Shown: positions 15,348-23,945, numbered from the stretch's first letter. The stretch: 35,708 nucleotides of DNA from an uncultured Terriglobus sp. (GCA_937871605.1 CALMRM010000294.1:1-35708), one strand, 5' to 3'. The notes: generated by a model from the letters alone, not told the origin. Made by a program: numbers and translations.

Positions 15348-16037
15348 ATGCGTCTTCGACTGCTGGCAACGTCGTGTCTCCTGGTAGCGGTAAGCGCCGG
15401 CGGTGTAAAAACCCTGGCTGCCAGTCCGGATTGTGCTCGCTGGATTAAGGAATACCAGCAAGGCTTGGCCAAGCACGCAAGTGGTGCCAAACGGCACGTG
15501 GTGCGCGCGGCGCGGCACCTGGGCGTGGCCCGGGCGCACGTGGTGCATGCCAGCATGCCGGTCCATCGGTTGCGGCCGGCAAAACTCAGCCCGCAGGAAA
15601 TGTTGAAGCGCTTCCGCGTGCTGTGCGGCGAAGACCTGCCGGACGACGCCGTACCGGTTTCGTTTGTGCCCACAGGGCTTGAAACGTTGTTGGTGCCGCC
15701 TGCGCTGCCCGCGGAGGACCTGCCGGTGACGAACTTCAGCCAGCCCGCAACGTTTGCACCTGGCGCCACAGCCCCTGCGCCGCAGGCAAGCAATCCGGGC
15801 ACATTTGGCGGCAGTCCCAGCACTCCCATTGTCATACCGGGTGGCGGATCGCCGGGTGGCGGATCGCCAGGTGGCGGCGGTACGGGCCCTGGTACAGGCA
15901 CAGGCACGCCGCCGACCGTTGCGCCCAGCGTGCCGGTGACAACCCCCTCGCCGGTTCCGGAGCCAAGTTCCCTGCTCCTGGTGCTGACGGCGGTTGCGGG
16001 CGCGGCTCCGCTGCTTCGTCGTCGCCTGTCCGCATAG
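15348..16037 (+). CDS. PEP-CTERM sorting-domain protein, Gly-Ser-Pro-rich
   Basis: A 229-residue exported protein with an N-terminal signal (LLATSCLLVAVSAGG). The C-terminus VPEPSSLLLVLTAVAGAAPLLRRRLSA has the three parts of a PEP-CTERM tag: V-P-E-P motif, hydrophobic helix and basic end. The exosortase encoded at 20861-21766 should recognise it. The N-terminal third is rich in His, Arg and Val; the middle has a tandem GGGSP repeat made by a 15-bp DNA repeat. ATG 15348 has GAGGTGG just upstream. Its function is unknown; like many such proteins it may be an extracellular-matrix protein tied to the exopolysaccharide. Confidence 0.85.
   Translation: MRLRLLATSCLLVAVSAGGVKTLAASPDCARWIKEYQQGLAKHASGAKRHVVRAARHLGVARAHVVHASMPVHRLRPAKLSPQEMLKRFRVLCGEDLPDDAVPVSFVPTGLETLLVPPALPAEDLPVTNFSQPATFAPGATAPAPQASNPGTFGGSPSTPIVIPGGGSPGGGSPGGGGTGPGTGTGTPPTVAPSVPVTTPSPVPEPSSLLLVLTAVAGAAPLLRRRLSA
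15841..15880 (+). repeat. 15-bp in-frame tandem repeat in the PEP-CTERM gene
   Basis: GTGGCGGATCGCCGG repeats at 15841-15855 and 15856-15870 (one change) and partly at 15871-15880. It encodes GGGSP-type units, and its length is a multiple of three, so copy-number change would keep the frame. Confidence 0.75.
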
Positions 16038-16055
16038 ATCGTTGCAGCATGCGAT

Positions 16056-16082
16056 AGGGTGCCTGGCTCAGCCGGGCACCCT
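16056..16082. terminator. Hairpin terminator between convergent genes
   Basis: AGGGTGCCTGGC and GCCGGGCACCCT form a 12-bp stem (one T-G pair) around the loop TCA. It lies between the PEP-CTERM stop (16037) and the flippase stop (16138), suitable for both strands; no U-tract is seen. Confidence 0.75.
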
Positions 16083-16137
16083 GTGTTGCGTGTGCCTTGC
16101 CTTGTCAAGGGGGTCCACTTCTGCTCGCGTCTCGCGT

Positions 16138-17688
16138 TTACAGCAGTTCTTCTGTCTGCACTGGAGCGACGCGGCGGCTCAGCCAGCCGTAGGTCAGGTT
16201 GACCGGGGCTGCCAGTGCGGCGGGGCATGACTCCACCAGCACGCGGAACCGTATCAGATCCTCCTGCTCAAACACGCGCAAGAGACCGGCTAGCAGCACA
16301 AAGGTCAGAACAGACAATGTGCCACCCAGAACAAACCCCACCAGCGGTGTGGTCCGCATGACACACAGGTAGCCCACCAGGGACGCAAACACACTGATGG
16401 CGACCACGCGGCCGAAAAACGACCAGGGCAGCCGCACGTGGTAGGTGCGGATGGCCATGGCCCACAGCGCACCCACACACAGCATCTGCGCAACGCCGCT
16501 GCCGATGGCAGCCCCCAGCGCGCCGTAGTGCGGAATCAGCACCACGGCGACCGCCACGTCGATGACGGACGCCACCAGCGTCGCTGAGATGAACAGCGAC
16601 TGGCGCTCCAGCGTCTCGAACATGGTCTGTACGGGCGTCAGAAAGGCCTTTGCGATGCAGAGCATCGGTGCAGCCATCGCAACCGTGACCGCACCCGCGT
16701 ACCGGTTGCCGTACATGGTTAACAGTGCAGCCCCGGCCAGCGATGTGGCAATGATGTGCAGCGGTATGGACGTGAGCCCCAGGTACCGTGCGGATGCGGC
16801 GGTGAGTGCGGGCAGCCGGGTGCGGTCGCGCCCAAACTGCGCAAACATGCTGGCCCCTGTGGCCGAAGCAAATACGGTCGGAAACACCAGGAGCCGCTCT
16901 GCAAGGCTGAAGGCGACCGAATAGAAACTGATCTGCCGGATGTCCGTGGAAAAGTGCTTGAGCAGCAACACCTCGGAACGGTCCCACACCACCAGGGTCA
17001 ACAGCATGCCGGTCAGGCTCTGCAGGGCAAAGCTCCGCATGCGCAGGACAAGATCCGCAGGCACATCGCGCCCGGTCTTTGGCCACGCGTTCATACGCCA
17101 CCACGTGGGTACAAAGCGCACCAGGAAGTCTGTCATCCGCATGGATAGCATGGCGGCAGCCACGCCAACCACGCCCCAATGCAGGACGATGGTAAGCAGC
17201 GTCGTGACAAAGAAGACGGCGGTAGACGCCACCGAGCCCGGCAGGTTGGCCGAAAGATCTTCCGTTGCAATGTTGGCAAAGGCTGAAACGCTGTTGACCA
17301 TGGACGGCCAGATACTGAGCACCAGCAGGATGCTGGCCAGCCGATACTCCGGCTGCACATCGCGCAGCACCCATAGCAGCGCGCCCCCCGTGGCCACGGT
17401 GGCGGTCGCACACTGTGCCAGCATGGTCATGCGGTACACATGGAGCGCTGCCGCACGGTCGCCGCTACCCAGAAACTCCGCCATGAATTTTCGCGTCGTG
17501 GACGGGATCCCGAGGGCGCCCAGCGAGCTGCAGATGTTCACGATCCACAGCACATAGACGATGTAGCCCATTTGCGTGGGGCCGATCACCCGTGCAATCA
17601 GGATCGACGAGATCAGCGAAGCGCCAAAGCTGATCAGGTTTTCCAGCGCAAACCATAGCGTGTTGCGAAGTATCGTTTTGGTGTTCAA
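16138..17688 (-). CDS. Polysaccharide flippase (Wzx-like, MATE/MOP superfamily)
   Basis: About 516 residues with about 12-14 hydrophobic helices. The N-terminal block RNTLWFALENLISFGASLISSILIARVIGP is typical of lipid-linked oligosaccharide flippases. VLWIVNICSSLGALGIPSTTRKFMAEFLGSGD and a C-terminal conserved pair of helices follow. It would move the undecaprenyl-linked repeat across the inner membrane. The start is uncertain: TTG 17688 is chosen because the family begins here, with CAGG about 7 bases upstream. GTG 17757 is open in frame but lies inside the long hairpin at 17709-17769. The gene lies downstream of prsT. Confidence 0.85.
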   Translation of the reverse strand: MNTKTILRNTLWFALENLISFGASLISSILIARVIGPTQMGYIVYVLWIVNICSSLGALGIPSTTRKFMAEFLGSGDRAAALHVYRMTMLAQCATATVATGGALLWVLRDVQPEYRLASILLVLSIWPSMVNSVSAFANIATEDLSANLPGSVASTAVFFVTTLLTIVLHWGVVGVAAAMLSMRMTDFLVRFVPTWWRMNAWPKTGRDVPADLVLRMRSFALQSLTGMLLTLVVWDRSEVLLLKHFSTDIRQISFYSVAFSLAERLLVFPTVFASATGASMFAQFGRDRTRLPALTAASARYLGLTSIPLHIIATSLAGAALLTMYGNRYAGAVTVAMAAPMLCIAKAFLTPVQTMFETLERQSLFISATLVASVIDVAVAVVLIPHYGALGAAIGSGVAQMLCVGALWAMAIRTYHVRLPWSFFGRVVAISVFASLVGYLCVMRTTPLVGFVLGGTLSVLTFVLLAGLLRVFEQEDLIRFRVLVESCPAALAAPVNLTYGWLSRRVAPVQTEELL

Positions 17689-17708
17689 CGCTGAACCTGT
17701 CGCCGCTT

Positions 17709-17769
17709 CTCCCCTGCGGTGTGGCGCAATGCTGCAGAGAGCAGCCCTGCGCGGCACACCCCGGGGGAG
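17709..17769 (-). terminator. Long imperfect hairpin between prsT and flippase
   Basis: Transcribed leftward, this 61-base element folds in nested helices. CTCCCC (17709-17714) pairs with GGGGAG (17764-17769), GGTGTG with CACACC-type bases (17718-17723 with 17755-17760), CGC with GCG, and GCTGC (17731-17735) with GCAGC (17741-17745) around a 5-base loop. It lies 19 bp after the prsT stop, so it probably terminates or attenuates transcription into the flippase gene, or stabilises the prsT mRNA end. Confidence 0.55.
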
Positions 17770-17787
17770 GGTGCGCCGTGTCGCAGG

Positions 17788-20082
17788 CTAGCCAAGCTTG
17801 TCGAGTTCCGCCTGCGCCTTTTTGCCAGTATCAGAGCCGTTGGCTGCTTCCACGGCCTTCTTCAGGCTGGCCTGCGCGGCGGCTTTGTTGCTGAGCTTCT
17901 CGTACACCAGGCCCATGTGGTAGTGAATGCTCGCATTGTTCGGCGAGGTCTTGACAGCCCCCTGTAAGAGATCCAGGGCAGAGCTATAGACGCCCTTTTT
18001 GTAGTACACCCAGGCCAGCGTGTCACTGGTATCGGGCGAGTTAGGCATGGCGCGCTGCGCGGCCTGGGCCAGCGTGAGCGCCACGTCGGTGTTGCCGCCA
18101 CTGTCCGCCATCAGGTAGGCCAGGTTGTTTTCGACGACGGGCTGTTCTGGCTGCAGCTGCAGCGACTTCTGGTAGTAGCCGATGGCCTTGCCCTGGTCTC
18201 CCGAGGCCTCTGCCAGCATGCCCAGGTACGACTGCGCTTGCGCATCGTTTGGGTGGCTGCCGGCCCACTTGGTCCACACCTCGTTGGGGCCGTTCAGGTC
18301 GTTGGTGGCCAAACCGGCTTCTGTATAAATGCGCATGGCGTTGAGGTTGTCGGGCTGCACCTGCATGGCCCGCTGCGCAGTGCCCAGCGCAGACTTCGCA
18401 TCATGCGCCGCCATCTGCACCTGTGCCAACTGCACCAGCGCCGGCACGCTGTTGGGGTTGCGCTGCACCACAGATTGCATACGGGCGACGGCAGCCGCGG
18501 GCTGGTTGCCCTGCAGGTCCATGCCCACCAGCACGCCCAGGGCAGCACTGTTGGGGGCTGCCGCCAGAGCCTGCTCCAGCAACGACTTCCCTTCGGCAGC
18601 TTTGCCCTGCTTCACGCGAATCTGACCCAGCGTGGTGAGTGCCTGCGTATTCTTGGGGTCCAATTTAAGGGCCTCTTGCAGGTCGGCAGCAGCCTGATCC
18701 AGGTGGTTATCGTTGGCTTCGGCGGTGCCAAGCCAGATGTGCGGCGCAGGCGCGTTGGGGTAGAGCTTGAGCATCTGCTCCGACACCTGGCGCAAACCGG
18801 CCTGGTCGCCGCGGCGCGCTGCGATCTCTGCCACGCCTGCTGCCGCGGCCATGTTGCCGGGCGCGCGCTGCAGGGCTGCACGGAAGTTGGTATTTGCCGT
18901 GTCCAGGTCGCCGCGGTCGCGCGACACGACCGCATACAGCAGTTTCAGCTCCACACTATCGGGGTTGTTCTGCACGCCCTTTTGCAGCAGGGTACTGGCC
19001 TCGTCCTGCTTGCCGTCGTGCAGCAGCAAGCCCGCCTTGACCTGGACAAACTGCGGCTCGGTTCCGTGTGCCTCCGCCTGCTTACTAACCACCTCATTGG
19101 CCTTGGCAAAGTTGCCGCGGATGGCCAACACACGGGCATACGCCATCTGCACGGGAAAGCTCTTGGGATGCTTGCTCGCCAGATCGGCATAGGCCGCCTC
19201 TGCCTTGTCGGCCTGGCCATTGTGCAGGTAAAAGCGCTCCAGCACGGTGGCGCCTTCGGGGTCGTCGGCAAAGTCCTCACTCGTCTGGCGCACAACGCCT
19301 TCGGCTGCCGGCAGGTTGTTCTCTGAGATGTACAGCGTGGCCAGTGCCACGCGGGCCTGCAGGTTCTTGGGCGCAACGCTGATGGCGGTCTTCAGCTGCG
19401 CTTCAGACCCGGCGTAGTCCTTCTGTACGGTGAGCAGCCCTGCCAGCAGCAGATGCGCCTGGACGTTTTTGTTATCCAACTGCACGGCTTTTTCCAGTTC
19501 CGCGTGCGCGCCCGGCAGGTCTTTGCCGCCGCTGCCCAGCAGGGCACCCAGGGTGGCGTGGAGGTCTGACCGGTTAGGAGCCACAGCGAGTGCCTTTTGC
19601 ATATCGGCGATCGCCTCGTCACGGTTGCCCTTTTCCGCGGCCACATTGGCCTGCATCGTCAGCGCATCCGGGTCGTTGGCCTTGAGCTTCAGCACGGCGT
19701 CGGCCTGCTCCGCGGCGCGGTCAGGCAAGCGGCCCGCCAGCAGGAGATTACCCAGCTCCACGCGCGCGGGCACGTTGGTTGGCTGCAGACGGACAGCAGT
19801 CGCCAGTTCGGGATACGCCTGCGCCACCATGCCCAGCTTGAGCAAGGCGCGGCCGAGTTCGTAGTGCGCCGGGGCAAAGTTCTTGTCGGCCTTGAGTGCG
19901 TTGTAGTACTGCAGGGAGGCTTCCTTGTACTTGCCGTCGTTGTAGTAGCGCAGGCCGCTCTCCAGGTATTTCTGCTTGCGCACATTTGGGTCACGGTTGC
20001 AGCCAGAGGTGAGCAGCACGGCAGAGAGGGCAACGGCGGATGCGGCAAGCTGTACGGGGCGGGACAGTCGGTTCAGCGGCAT
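17788..20082 (-). CDS. prsT: PEP-CTERM system TPR-repeat lipoprotein PrsT
   Basis: A 764-residue lipoprotein. The signal ends in LLTSGC with the lipidated Cys at residue 28. Almost the whole mature protein is tetratricopeptide repeats, e.g. YYNDGKYKEASLQYYNALKADKNFAPAHYELG near residue 46 and ALQRAPGNMAAAAGVAEIAARRGDQAG later; there are probably more than fifteen. Its position next to epsI and exosortase matches PrsT, the TPR lipoprotein of exosortase/exopolysaccharide loci. It is probably a scaffold for the export complex at the outer or inner membrane, although that role is not proven. ATG 20082 follows AAGGACG. A tandem 12-bp repeat lies just upstream. Confidence 0.9.
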   Translation of the reverse strand: MPLNRLSRPVQLAASAVALSAVLLTSGCNRDPNVRKQKYLESGLRYYNDGKYKEASLQYYNALKADKNFAPAHYELGRALLKLGMVAQAYPELATAVRLQPTNVPARVELGNLLLAGRLPDRAAEQADAVLKLKANDPDALTMQANVAAEKGNRDEAIADMQKALAVAPNRSDLHATLGALLGSGGKDLPGAHAELEKAVQLDNKNVQAHLLLAGLLTVQKDYAGSEAQLKTAISVAPKNLQARVALATLYISENNLPAAEGVVRQTSEDFADDPEGATVLERFYLHNGQADKAEAAYADLASKHPKSFPVQMAYARVLAIRGNFAKANEVVSKQAEAHGTEPQFVQVKAGLLLHDGKQDEASTLLQKGVQNNPDSVELKLLYAVVSRDRGDLDTANTNFRAALQRAPGNMAAAAGVAEIAARRGDQAGLRQVSEQMLKLYPNAPAPHIWLGTAEANDNHLDQAAADLQEALKLDPKNTQALTTLGQIRVKQGKAAEGKSLLEQALAAAPNSAALGVLVGMDLQGNQPAAAVARMQSVVQRNPNSVPALVQLAQVQMAAHDAKSALGTAQRAMQVQPDNLNAMRIYTEAGLATNDLNGPNEVWTKWAGSHPNDAQAQSYLGMLAEASGDQGKAIGYYQKSLQLQPEQPVVENNLAYLMADSGGNTDVALTLAQAAQRAMPNSPDTSDTLAWVYYKKGVYSSALDLLQGAVKTSPNNASIHYHMGLVYEKLSNKAAAQASLKKAVEAANGSDTGKKAQAELDKLG

Positions 20083-20103
20083 AGAGTAGGTCGTCCTTGT
20101 ATC

Positions 20104-20132
20104 GCGGCAGGTTCGGTTTGGCGGCAGGTTCG
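20104..20132. promoter_or_regulatory. Two direct repeats GCGGCAGGTTCG upstream of prsT
   Basis: GCGGCAGGTTCG occurs at 20104-20115 and again at 20121-20132, a 17-bp period, in the 77-bp gap between epsI stop and prsT start. Direct repeats about 1.6 helical turns apart suggest a regulator-binding site for prsT, or a duplicated segment (inference). Confidence 0.45.
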
Positions 20133-20159
20133 CTGGGTCTTGTGGGGACAGAACAATCC

Positions 20160-20864
20160 CTAATCCGGAATGTAGGCAGGCAGCATGGCGGCCACCTCCC
20201 CGGCAAAGGTCGTTGCGCGCGCGTGGGCGGCACCTTCGGGCTCGCCCGGTAACAGCGGCGTAATCACCCGGATCAGCGCGCCGTCTGTCCGGTTGTAGCG
20301 GATGGCATCCAGCAGCATGAAGAGCTTGGCCCGGTAATCGTTGGCAATGCTTCTGCCGTGTGCCCGGTACCAGTACAGCACTTCCTGCTTCTGCGTGCCA
20401 TCCGTGATGACGTACTCGCCCACCTGGTATTTGTGGCCGTCCGCGCCGGGCAGGAGAATGGTCTTCTCCGATTCAAAGGTCCAGCCGGCGCCTGGCAGGC
20501 AGTTCTGCGGCGAGTGAATGGACTGGCCGGTGCGCTGGGTAGGAAAGTAGCCAATGAAGAGGCTCACCGGAATCGCGGCATCCTGGGCCGCCGCCGTGCT
20601 GGCTGCGGTTGCGTTGGCAAACGCCGCACCCCTGTCCGCATTGCCCTGGCTGGAATAGAGGCGATTCAGGAAGCGGCCCTTGCCCAGCAGCTGCAGGGTC
20701 ACGTCTGGAATGGTGATATCCACGGCGCTGCGACGGTCGATCTGGTGTGGCAGCAGTTCCAGCGGCACACTGTTGGGCACGTCGTCTGTCGCCCGGCGCA
20801 GGTAAATCATGCTTGCCGTGGCCGCCATCATGCCTGCCACCAGCACAAAGCGGGGCAGGTTCAT
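20160..20864 (-). CDS. epsI: EpsI-family protein (exosortase C-terminal domain/methanolan biosynthesis EpsI type)
   Basis: A 234-residue protein. An N-terminal membrane helix (LPRFVLVAGMMAATASMIYL) is followed by a periplasmic domain with VSLFIGYFPTQRTGQSIHSPQNCLPGAGWTF. The SPQNCLPGAGW block with its Cys and Trp is the EpsI (PF11984) signature. QEVLYWYRAHGRSIANDY and DAIRYNRTDGALIRVITPL complete the domain. In some genomes EpsI is fused to exosortase; here it is separate. ATG 20864 is chosen because it overlaps the exosortase stop (ATGA), giving translational coupling. The frame is open further upstream within the exosortase gene. Confidence 0.9.
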   Translation of the reverse strand: MNLPRFVLVAGMMAATASMIYLRRATDDVPNSVPLELLPHQIDRRSAVDITIPDVTLQLLGKGRFLNRLYSSQGNADRGAAFANATAASTAAAQDAAIPVSLFIGYFPTQRTGQSIHSPQNCLPGAGWTFESEKTILLPGADGHKYQVGEYVITDGTQKQEVLYWYRAHGRSIANDYRAKLFMLLDAIRYNRTDGALIRVITPLLPGEPEGAAHARATTFAGEVAAMLPAYIPD

Positions 20865-21766
20865 GCGGCACGCTCCCGGGGGTGGGTGCCGAGCGCCATG
20901 GCTTTCTGCAAGAGGTACACCAACCCAAGCGAGAACAGAAACATCAGCCAGCCAGAAAACTCGTGAAAAAAGCCCATTGCCTTCTCCGGGTCCCAATACT
21001 GCACGCACAGCCCGGTACCCACAATGCGTAAGACGTTGGCTGCAACCGCAATGGGAATGCTGCCCAGCGCCAGCCAGGTACGGCGCCAGGTGGAGGGCTC
21101 CAAGAGGTAGCCGTAGATGATGGCCACGGTAAACAGGCTCATCAGCGACCGTATACCGCTACAGGCTTCCGCCACCTCCAGCTTCATCATGGGCAACTCG
21201 ATTACGTTGCCCTCGCGCAAGACAGGCACGTTGAACCAGGGCAGCATGGCACTGGCCAGCCGAGACGCAAACAGCTGGAGGGGAAACGTGATCTGGTTGA
21301 AGACAACCGCGGGAAACGGGATGGCGAGCAGCAACACCAGCAGCGGAAACTTGAGCACCCGCAGCATGGGCAAGCCAGCAAACGTCCAGACCAGGCCACC
21401 CAGCACCATGAGTCCGGAGATGCGCGCCAGAAACAGTTCCGCACCGTAAATGCCCGTGATGTAGGTGAGGAGGCCCAGCAACACCAGCAGGGTACCTGCC
21501 CAGCTTGGCTCTAGCGGTGTGTTGCGCACTGCCTCACGCTTCTCCCACACCACCCAGGCGCAAAAGAATGGGATCAGGAAGCCATGCGCGTAATCGGGCG
21601 TCACGTACCAGTCCAGCAAGAGCTTGCCGCACACGCGCAGGTAGAGCACGACCAGCAGAGCAGCAAGCACGGCCACAGCCCAGGCCGGCAGTGCTGTCAC
21701 CGAGGACCGTACGGCGGTCCGTCCCTGTGTTGCTGTTGCCGGCACGGTTGCAGTCTCCATGGGCAT
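20861..21766 (-). CDS. Exosortase (PEP-CTERM sorting protease)
   Basis: A 301-residue polytopic enzyme. The catalytic triad is visible: C202 in EVAEACSGIRSLM, R247 in VAANVLRIVGTG, H268 in MGFFHEFSGW, in the order and spacing known for exosortases. About eight hydrophobic helices surround it, and YVTPDYAHGFLIPFF is a further family block. It cleaves C-terminal PEP-CTERM tags of exported proteins (15348-16037 and the edge protein are likely clients). The length and neighbours (PrsT, EpsI, Wza-type exporter, BY-kinase, sugar transferase) point to the XrtA-type group. The exact XrtA subtype is inferred, so no symbol is given. The start is ATG 21766 or ATG 21760. Confidence 0.93.
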   Translation of the reverse strand: MPMETATVPATATQGRTAVRSSVTALPAWAVAVLAALLVVLYLRVCGKLLLDWYVTPDYAHGFLIPFFCAWVVWEKREAVRNTPLEPSWAGTLLVLLGLLTYITGIYGAELFLARISGLMVLGGLVWTFAGLPMLRVLKFPLLVLLLAIPFPAVVFNQITFPLQLFASRLASAMLPWFNVPVLREGNVIELPMMKLEVAEACSGIRSLMSLFTVAIIYGYLLEPSTWRRTWLALGSIPIAVAANVLRIVGTGLCVQYWDPEKAMGFFHEFSGWLMFLFSLGLVYLLQKAMALGTHPRERAA

Positions 21767-21781
21767 GCTACATTTCGCTCC

Positions 21782-21819
21782 GCGGCACTGCCGCTCTTTC
21801 TTATATCGGCACTGCCGAT
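21782..21819. promoter_or_regulatory. Two related dyads in the divergent EPS/exosortase region
   Basis: GCGGCACTGCCGC (21782-21794) and ATCGGCACTGCCGAT (21805-21819) each have perfect arms around ACT and share the core CGGCACTGCCG. Their centres are 24 bp apart. They lie between the exosortase start (21766, leftward) and the exporter start (21966, rightward), so a single regulator could control both (inference). Confidence 0.55.
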
Positions 21820-21965
21820 GGTGATACTAGCAATCCAGCGATATCAAACTGCTTTCCATTTCTACCGGCGAGTGCCACACTGATATGCAGTCAGAGGGCA
21901 ATGGCCTACAGCGCAGCCTGGTTCAGTTGTACCAACGTCCATCGTCTAGCAGGTCTGTTATTACC

Positions 21966-22613
21966 ATGAAGCCTAAATTCGCTCTTCGTTTCGTTCCAGC
22001 ACTTCCCTTACTACTGGCTGGTGCCCAGGTGGGTTCCCATCCCATTTTGACTGCGGCGCCGCAGGGAGCACCCTCCCGTGCACAGGCCCCGGCTGCACCT
22101 GCTGGTAAGAATGGTGCGTCCCTGGCGCTTTCACCGGAGTATCGCATTGGCGCGTACGACACGCTACAGGTAACGGTATGGAAAGAGCAGCAACTCTCTG
22201 GTACCTTTCCCGTGCGCCCCGATGGCATGATTTCGCTGGTGTTGCTAGGCGATGTATCAGCGGCAAACTTAACCCCGATGAAGCTGGGCGAGAATATAAC
22301 GGAAGGTCTAAAAAAATACATCCAGGATCCCCTGGTGACCGTTACAGTAACAGCCGTTAACAGCCAGAAGATTTATGTTGTCGGCCAAGTGGGCAAAGTA
22401 GGTCCGGTGGATCTGGCGCCCGGGATGACGCCGCTGGAGGCGATTGCCTCTGCCGGCGGTCTGGCACCGTTCAGCTCCGGCAAAAACGCGTACATCCTGC
22501 GCGGAGAGCCGGGCAAGCAAAAGAAGATTCCGTTTGATTACAAGAAGGCCCTGAAAGGCAAGGAAGATCACGCCGTCCTGCTGGAAACCGGCGACACGAT
22601 CGTTATCCCGTGA
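21966..22613 (+). CDS. Wza-like polysaccharide export protein
   Basis: A 215-residue periplasmic/outer-membrane protein. A signal sequence (FALRFVPALPLLLAGAQVGS) precedes the PES domain: YRIGAYDTLQVTVWKEQQLSGTFPVRPDGMISLVLLGDVSAANLTP near residue 62. A SLBB-type domain follows (IYVVGQVGKVGPVDLAPGMTPLEAIASAGG). It forms the export channel for the polymer. No lipobox Cys is visible in the signal, unlike E. coli Wza. ATG 21966 is chosen because the signal peptide follows; ATG 21885 opens the frame but has no support. The beta-barrel gene overlaps it by 4 bases (GTGA). Confidence 0.9.
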   Translation: MKPKFALRFVPALPLLLAGAQVGSHPILTAAPQGAPSRAQAPAAPAGKNGASLALSPEYRIGAYDTLQVTVWKEQQLSGTFPVRPDGMISLVLLGDVSAANLTPMKLGENITEGLKKYIQDPLVTVTVTAVNSQKIYVVGQVGKVGPVDLAPGMTPLEAIASAGGLAPFSSGKNAYILRGEPGKQKKIPFDYKKALKGKEDHAVLLETGDTIVIP

Positions 22614-23938
22614 AAGCTCTGCATACATTTCCGCACGTTGTCTGGGGCGTCCTGCTGCTCCCATCGCTCCTGTCCGCGCAAAGCGCTCCAAGCGAGGCTG
22701 TGGGCGGCACGCCCAGCAGTTCTGGCTCCCTGGCCACGGCAGGCCAGTTGACGTATAGCCTGAGCGTCTCCGACTCCGTCGTTACCGGCTACAACGGGGT
22801 GAACGGCGTCAGCGACAGTGTCAACCTGGCGGGCAGCGCAGCGTATGTGTCCGCCAGCGAGCGCCACCCCACCAGCTTTGTGTACTCAGGTGGATACCTG
22901 TTCGGCAACAATGGCCAGCCATCCACCGCGTTCCAGAACTTTGGCGTGTCGCAGGTGTTTAGCACGCGTAAGTGGACGTTTGTGGTGAGTGACATCATCA
23001 GTTTTCTACCCTCGACACCGGAGTTCGGCCTGGCGGGCATCCCCGGCGTGGGCGACTACGGCAGCACGCCCGTTGCAACCACCCAGCAGCCAACAGGTGC
23101 GGCCCTCACCAACTATGGCCAGCGCATCAACAATCTCACCAGCGGGTCTGCCTCGTACCGGTTTGACCAGCGCAATGACATCGACCTGAACGGTGCCTAC
23201 AACTTCCAGCACTACCTGGATGGCAATGGCGGGTTCACCGGCACCAACGGCAACCTGCTGAGTAACACGGGCGGCATCAACAATGATCTGCTGACCGCCG
23301 GCGCGCAGTACAACCACCGCCTCTCTGGGGCCACCACGGTGGGCGCGATCTATAGCTACAGTCTTTCGAAGTATCCTTCCCCGTATTCGTTCAGCTTCAC
23401 CTCCAATGCCGTGCTTGGCTCCGTGCAGCACACCTTCAGTCCACGGCTGTCGTTCAATGCGTCTGCGGGTCCGCAGTGGACAAATGGATCCAACGCACTC
23501 CTGTTCCCCAGCCGCCTGAGCGTAACGGCACAGGTCAGTCTGCTGTACACAGCGGGCCGTAACAATTACACCCTGGGCTACAACCGCAGCACCAGCACAG
23601 GTTCGGGCGTGGTGCTGGGTGCGGAAGTCGACAGTCTCACCTTTTCCGGGCAGCGCCGATTTTCTCCGAGCTGGAACGGCGGGTTTTCCGCGGGGTATGC
23701 ACGCGTGAACAGCCTGGCCACCGCGCCCACGCTTGCAACCTCACTTGACTCGTTCACTACGGGTGTACAGGCCAGTCGCCGGATTGGGGAACACTTCTCA
23801 GCCTTTGGCAGTTACGCCTTGCAGTACCAGTCTGTCGGCCAACTAGCCGCAACCGATAATGCATTCCATGGGGTGGCGCACGTGGTCAGCGTGGGTGTGA
23901 CCTACGCGCCGCGGCCCATCCATCTTGGCCGGAGGTAG
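22610..23938 (+). CDS. Outer-membrane beta-barrel protein of the EPS/PEP-CTERM locus
   Basis: A 442-residue protein with a signal sequence (HVVWGVLLLPSLLSAQSA). Beyond it come alternating short amphipathic strands ending in aromatic residues, e.g. SYRFDQRNDIDLNGAYNFQHYLDG and NYTLGYNRSTSTGSGVVLG, as expected for a barrel of perhaps 14-18 strands. It ends in VTYAPRPIHLGRR. Size and place between exporter and chain-length gene match the PEP-CTERM-associated outer-membrane proteins of other exosortase loci; family assignment is moderate. It may work as an outer-membrane conduit together with the Wza-like protein. GTG 22610 is the start, overlapping the upstream stop. Confidence 0.8.
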   Translation: MKALHTFPHVVWGVLLLPSLLSAQSAPSEAVGGTPSSSGSLATAGQLTYSLSVSDSVVTGYNGVNGVSDSVNLAGSAAYVSASERHPTSFVYSGGYLFGNNGQPSTAFQNFGVSQVFSTRKWTFVVSDIISFLPSTPEFGLAGIPGVGDYGSTPVATTQQPTGAALTNYGQRINNLTSGSASYRFDQRNDIDLNGAYNFQHYLDGNGGFTGTNGNLLSNTGGINNDLLTAGAQYNHRLSGATTVGAIYSYSLSKYPSPYSFSFTSNAVLGSVQHTFSPRLSFNASAGPQWTNGSNALLFPSRLSVTAQVSLLYTAGRNNYTLGYNRSTSTGSGVVLGAEVDSLTFSGQRRFSPSWNGGFSAGYARVNSLATAPTLATSLDSFTTGVQASRRIGEHFSAFGSYALQYQSVGQLAATDNAFHGVAHVVSVGVTYAPRPIHLGRR

Positions 23939-23945
23939 TCCCCCT

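Noticed and set aside
17689..17757. 23-residue extension of the flippase to GTG 17757
   Set aside because: It lies inside the long hairpin, has no ribosome-binding site, and the sequence is basic and unlike flippase starts.
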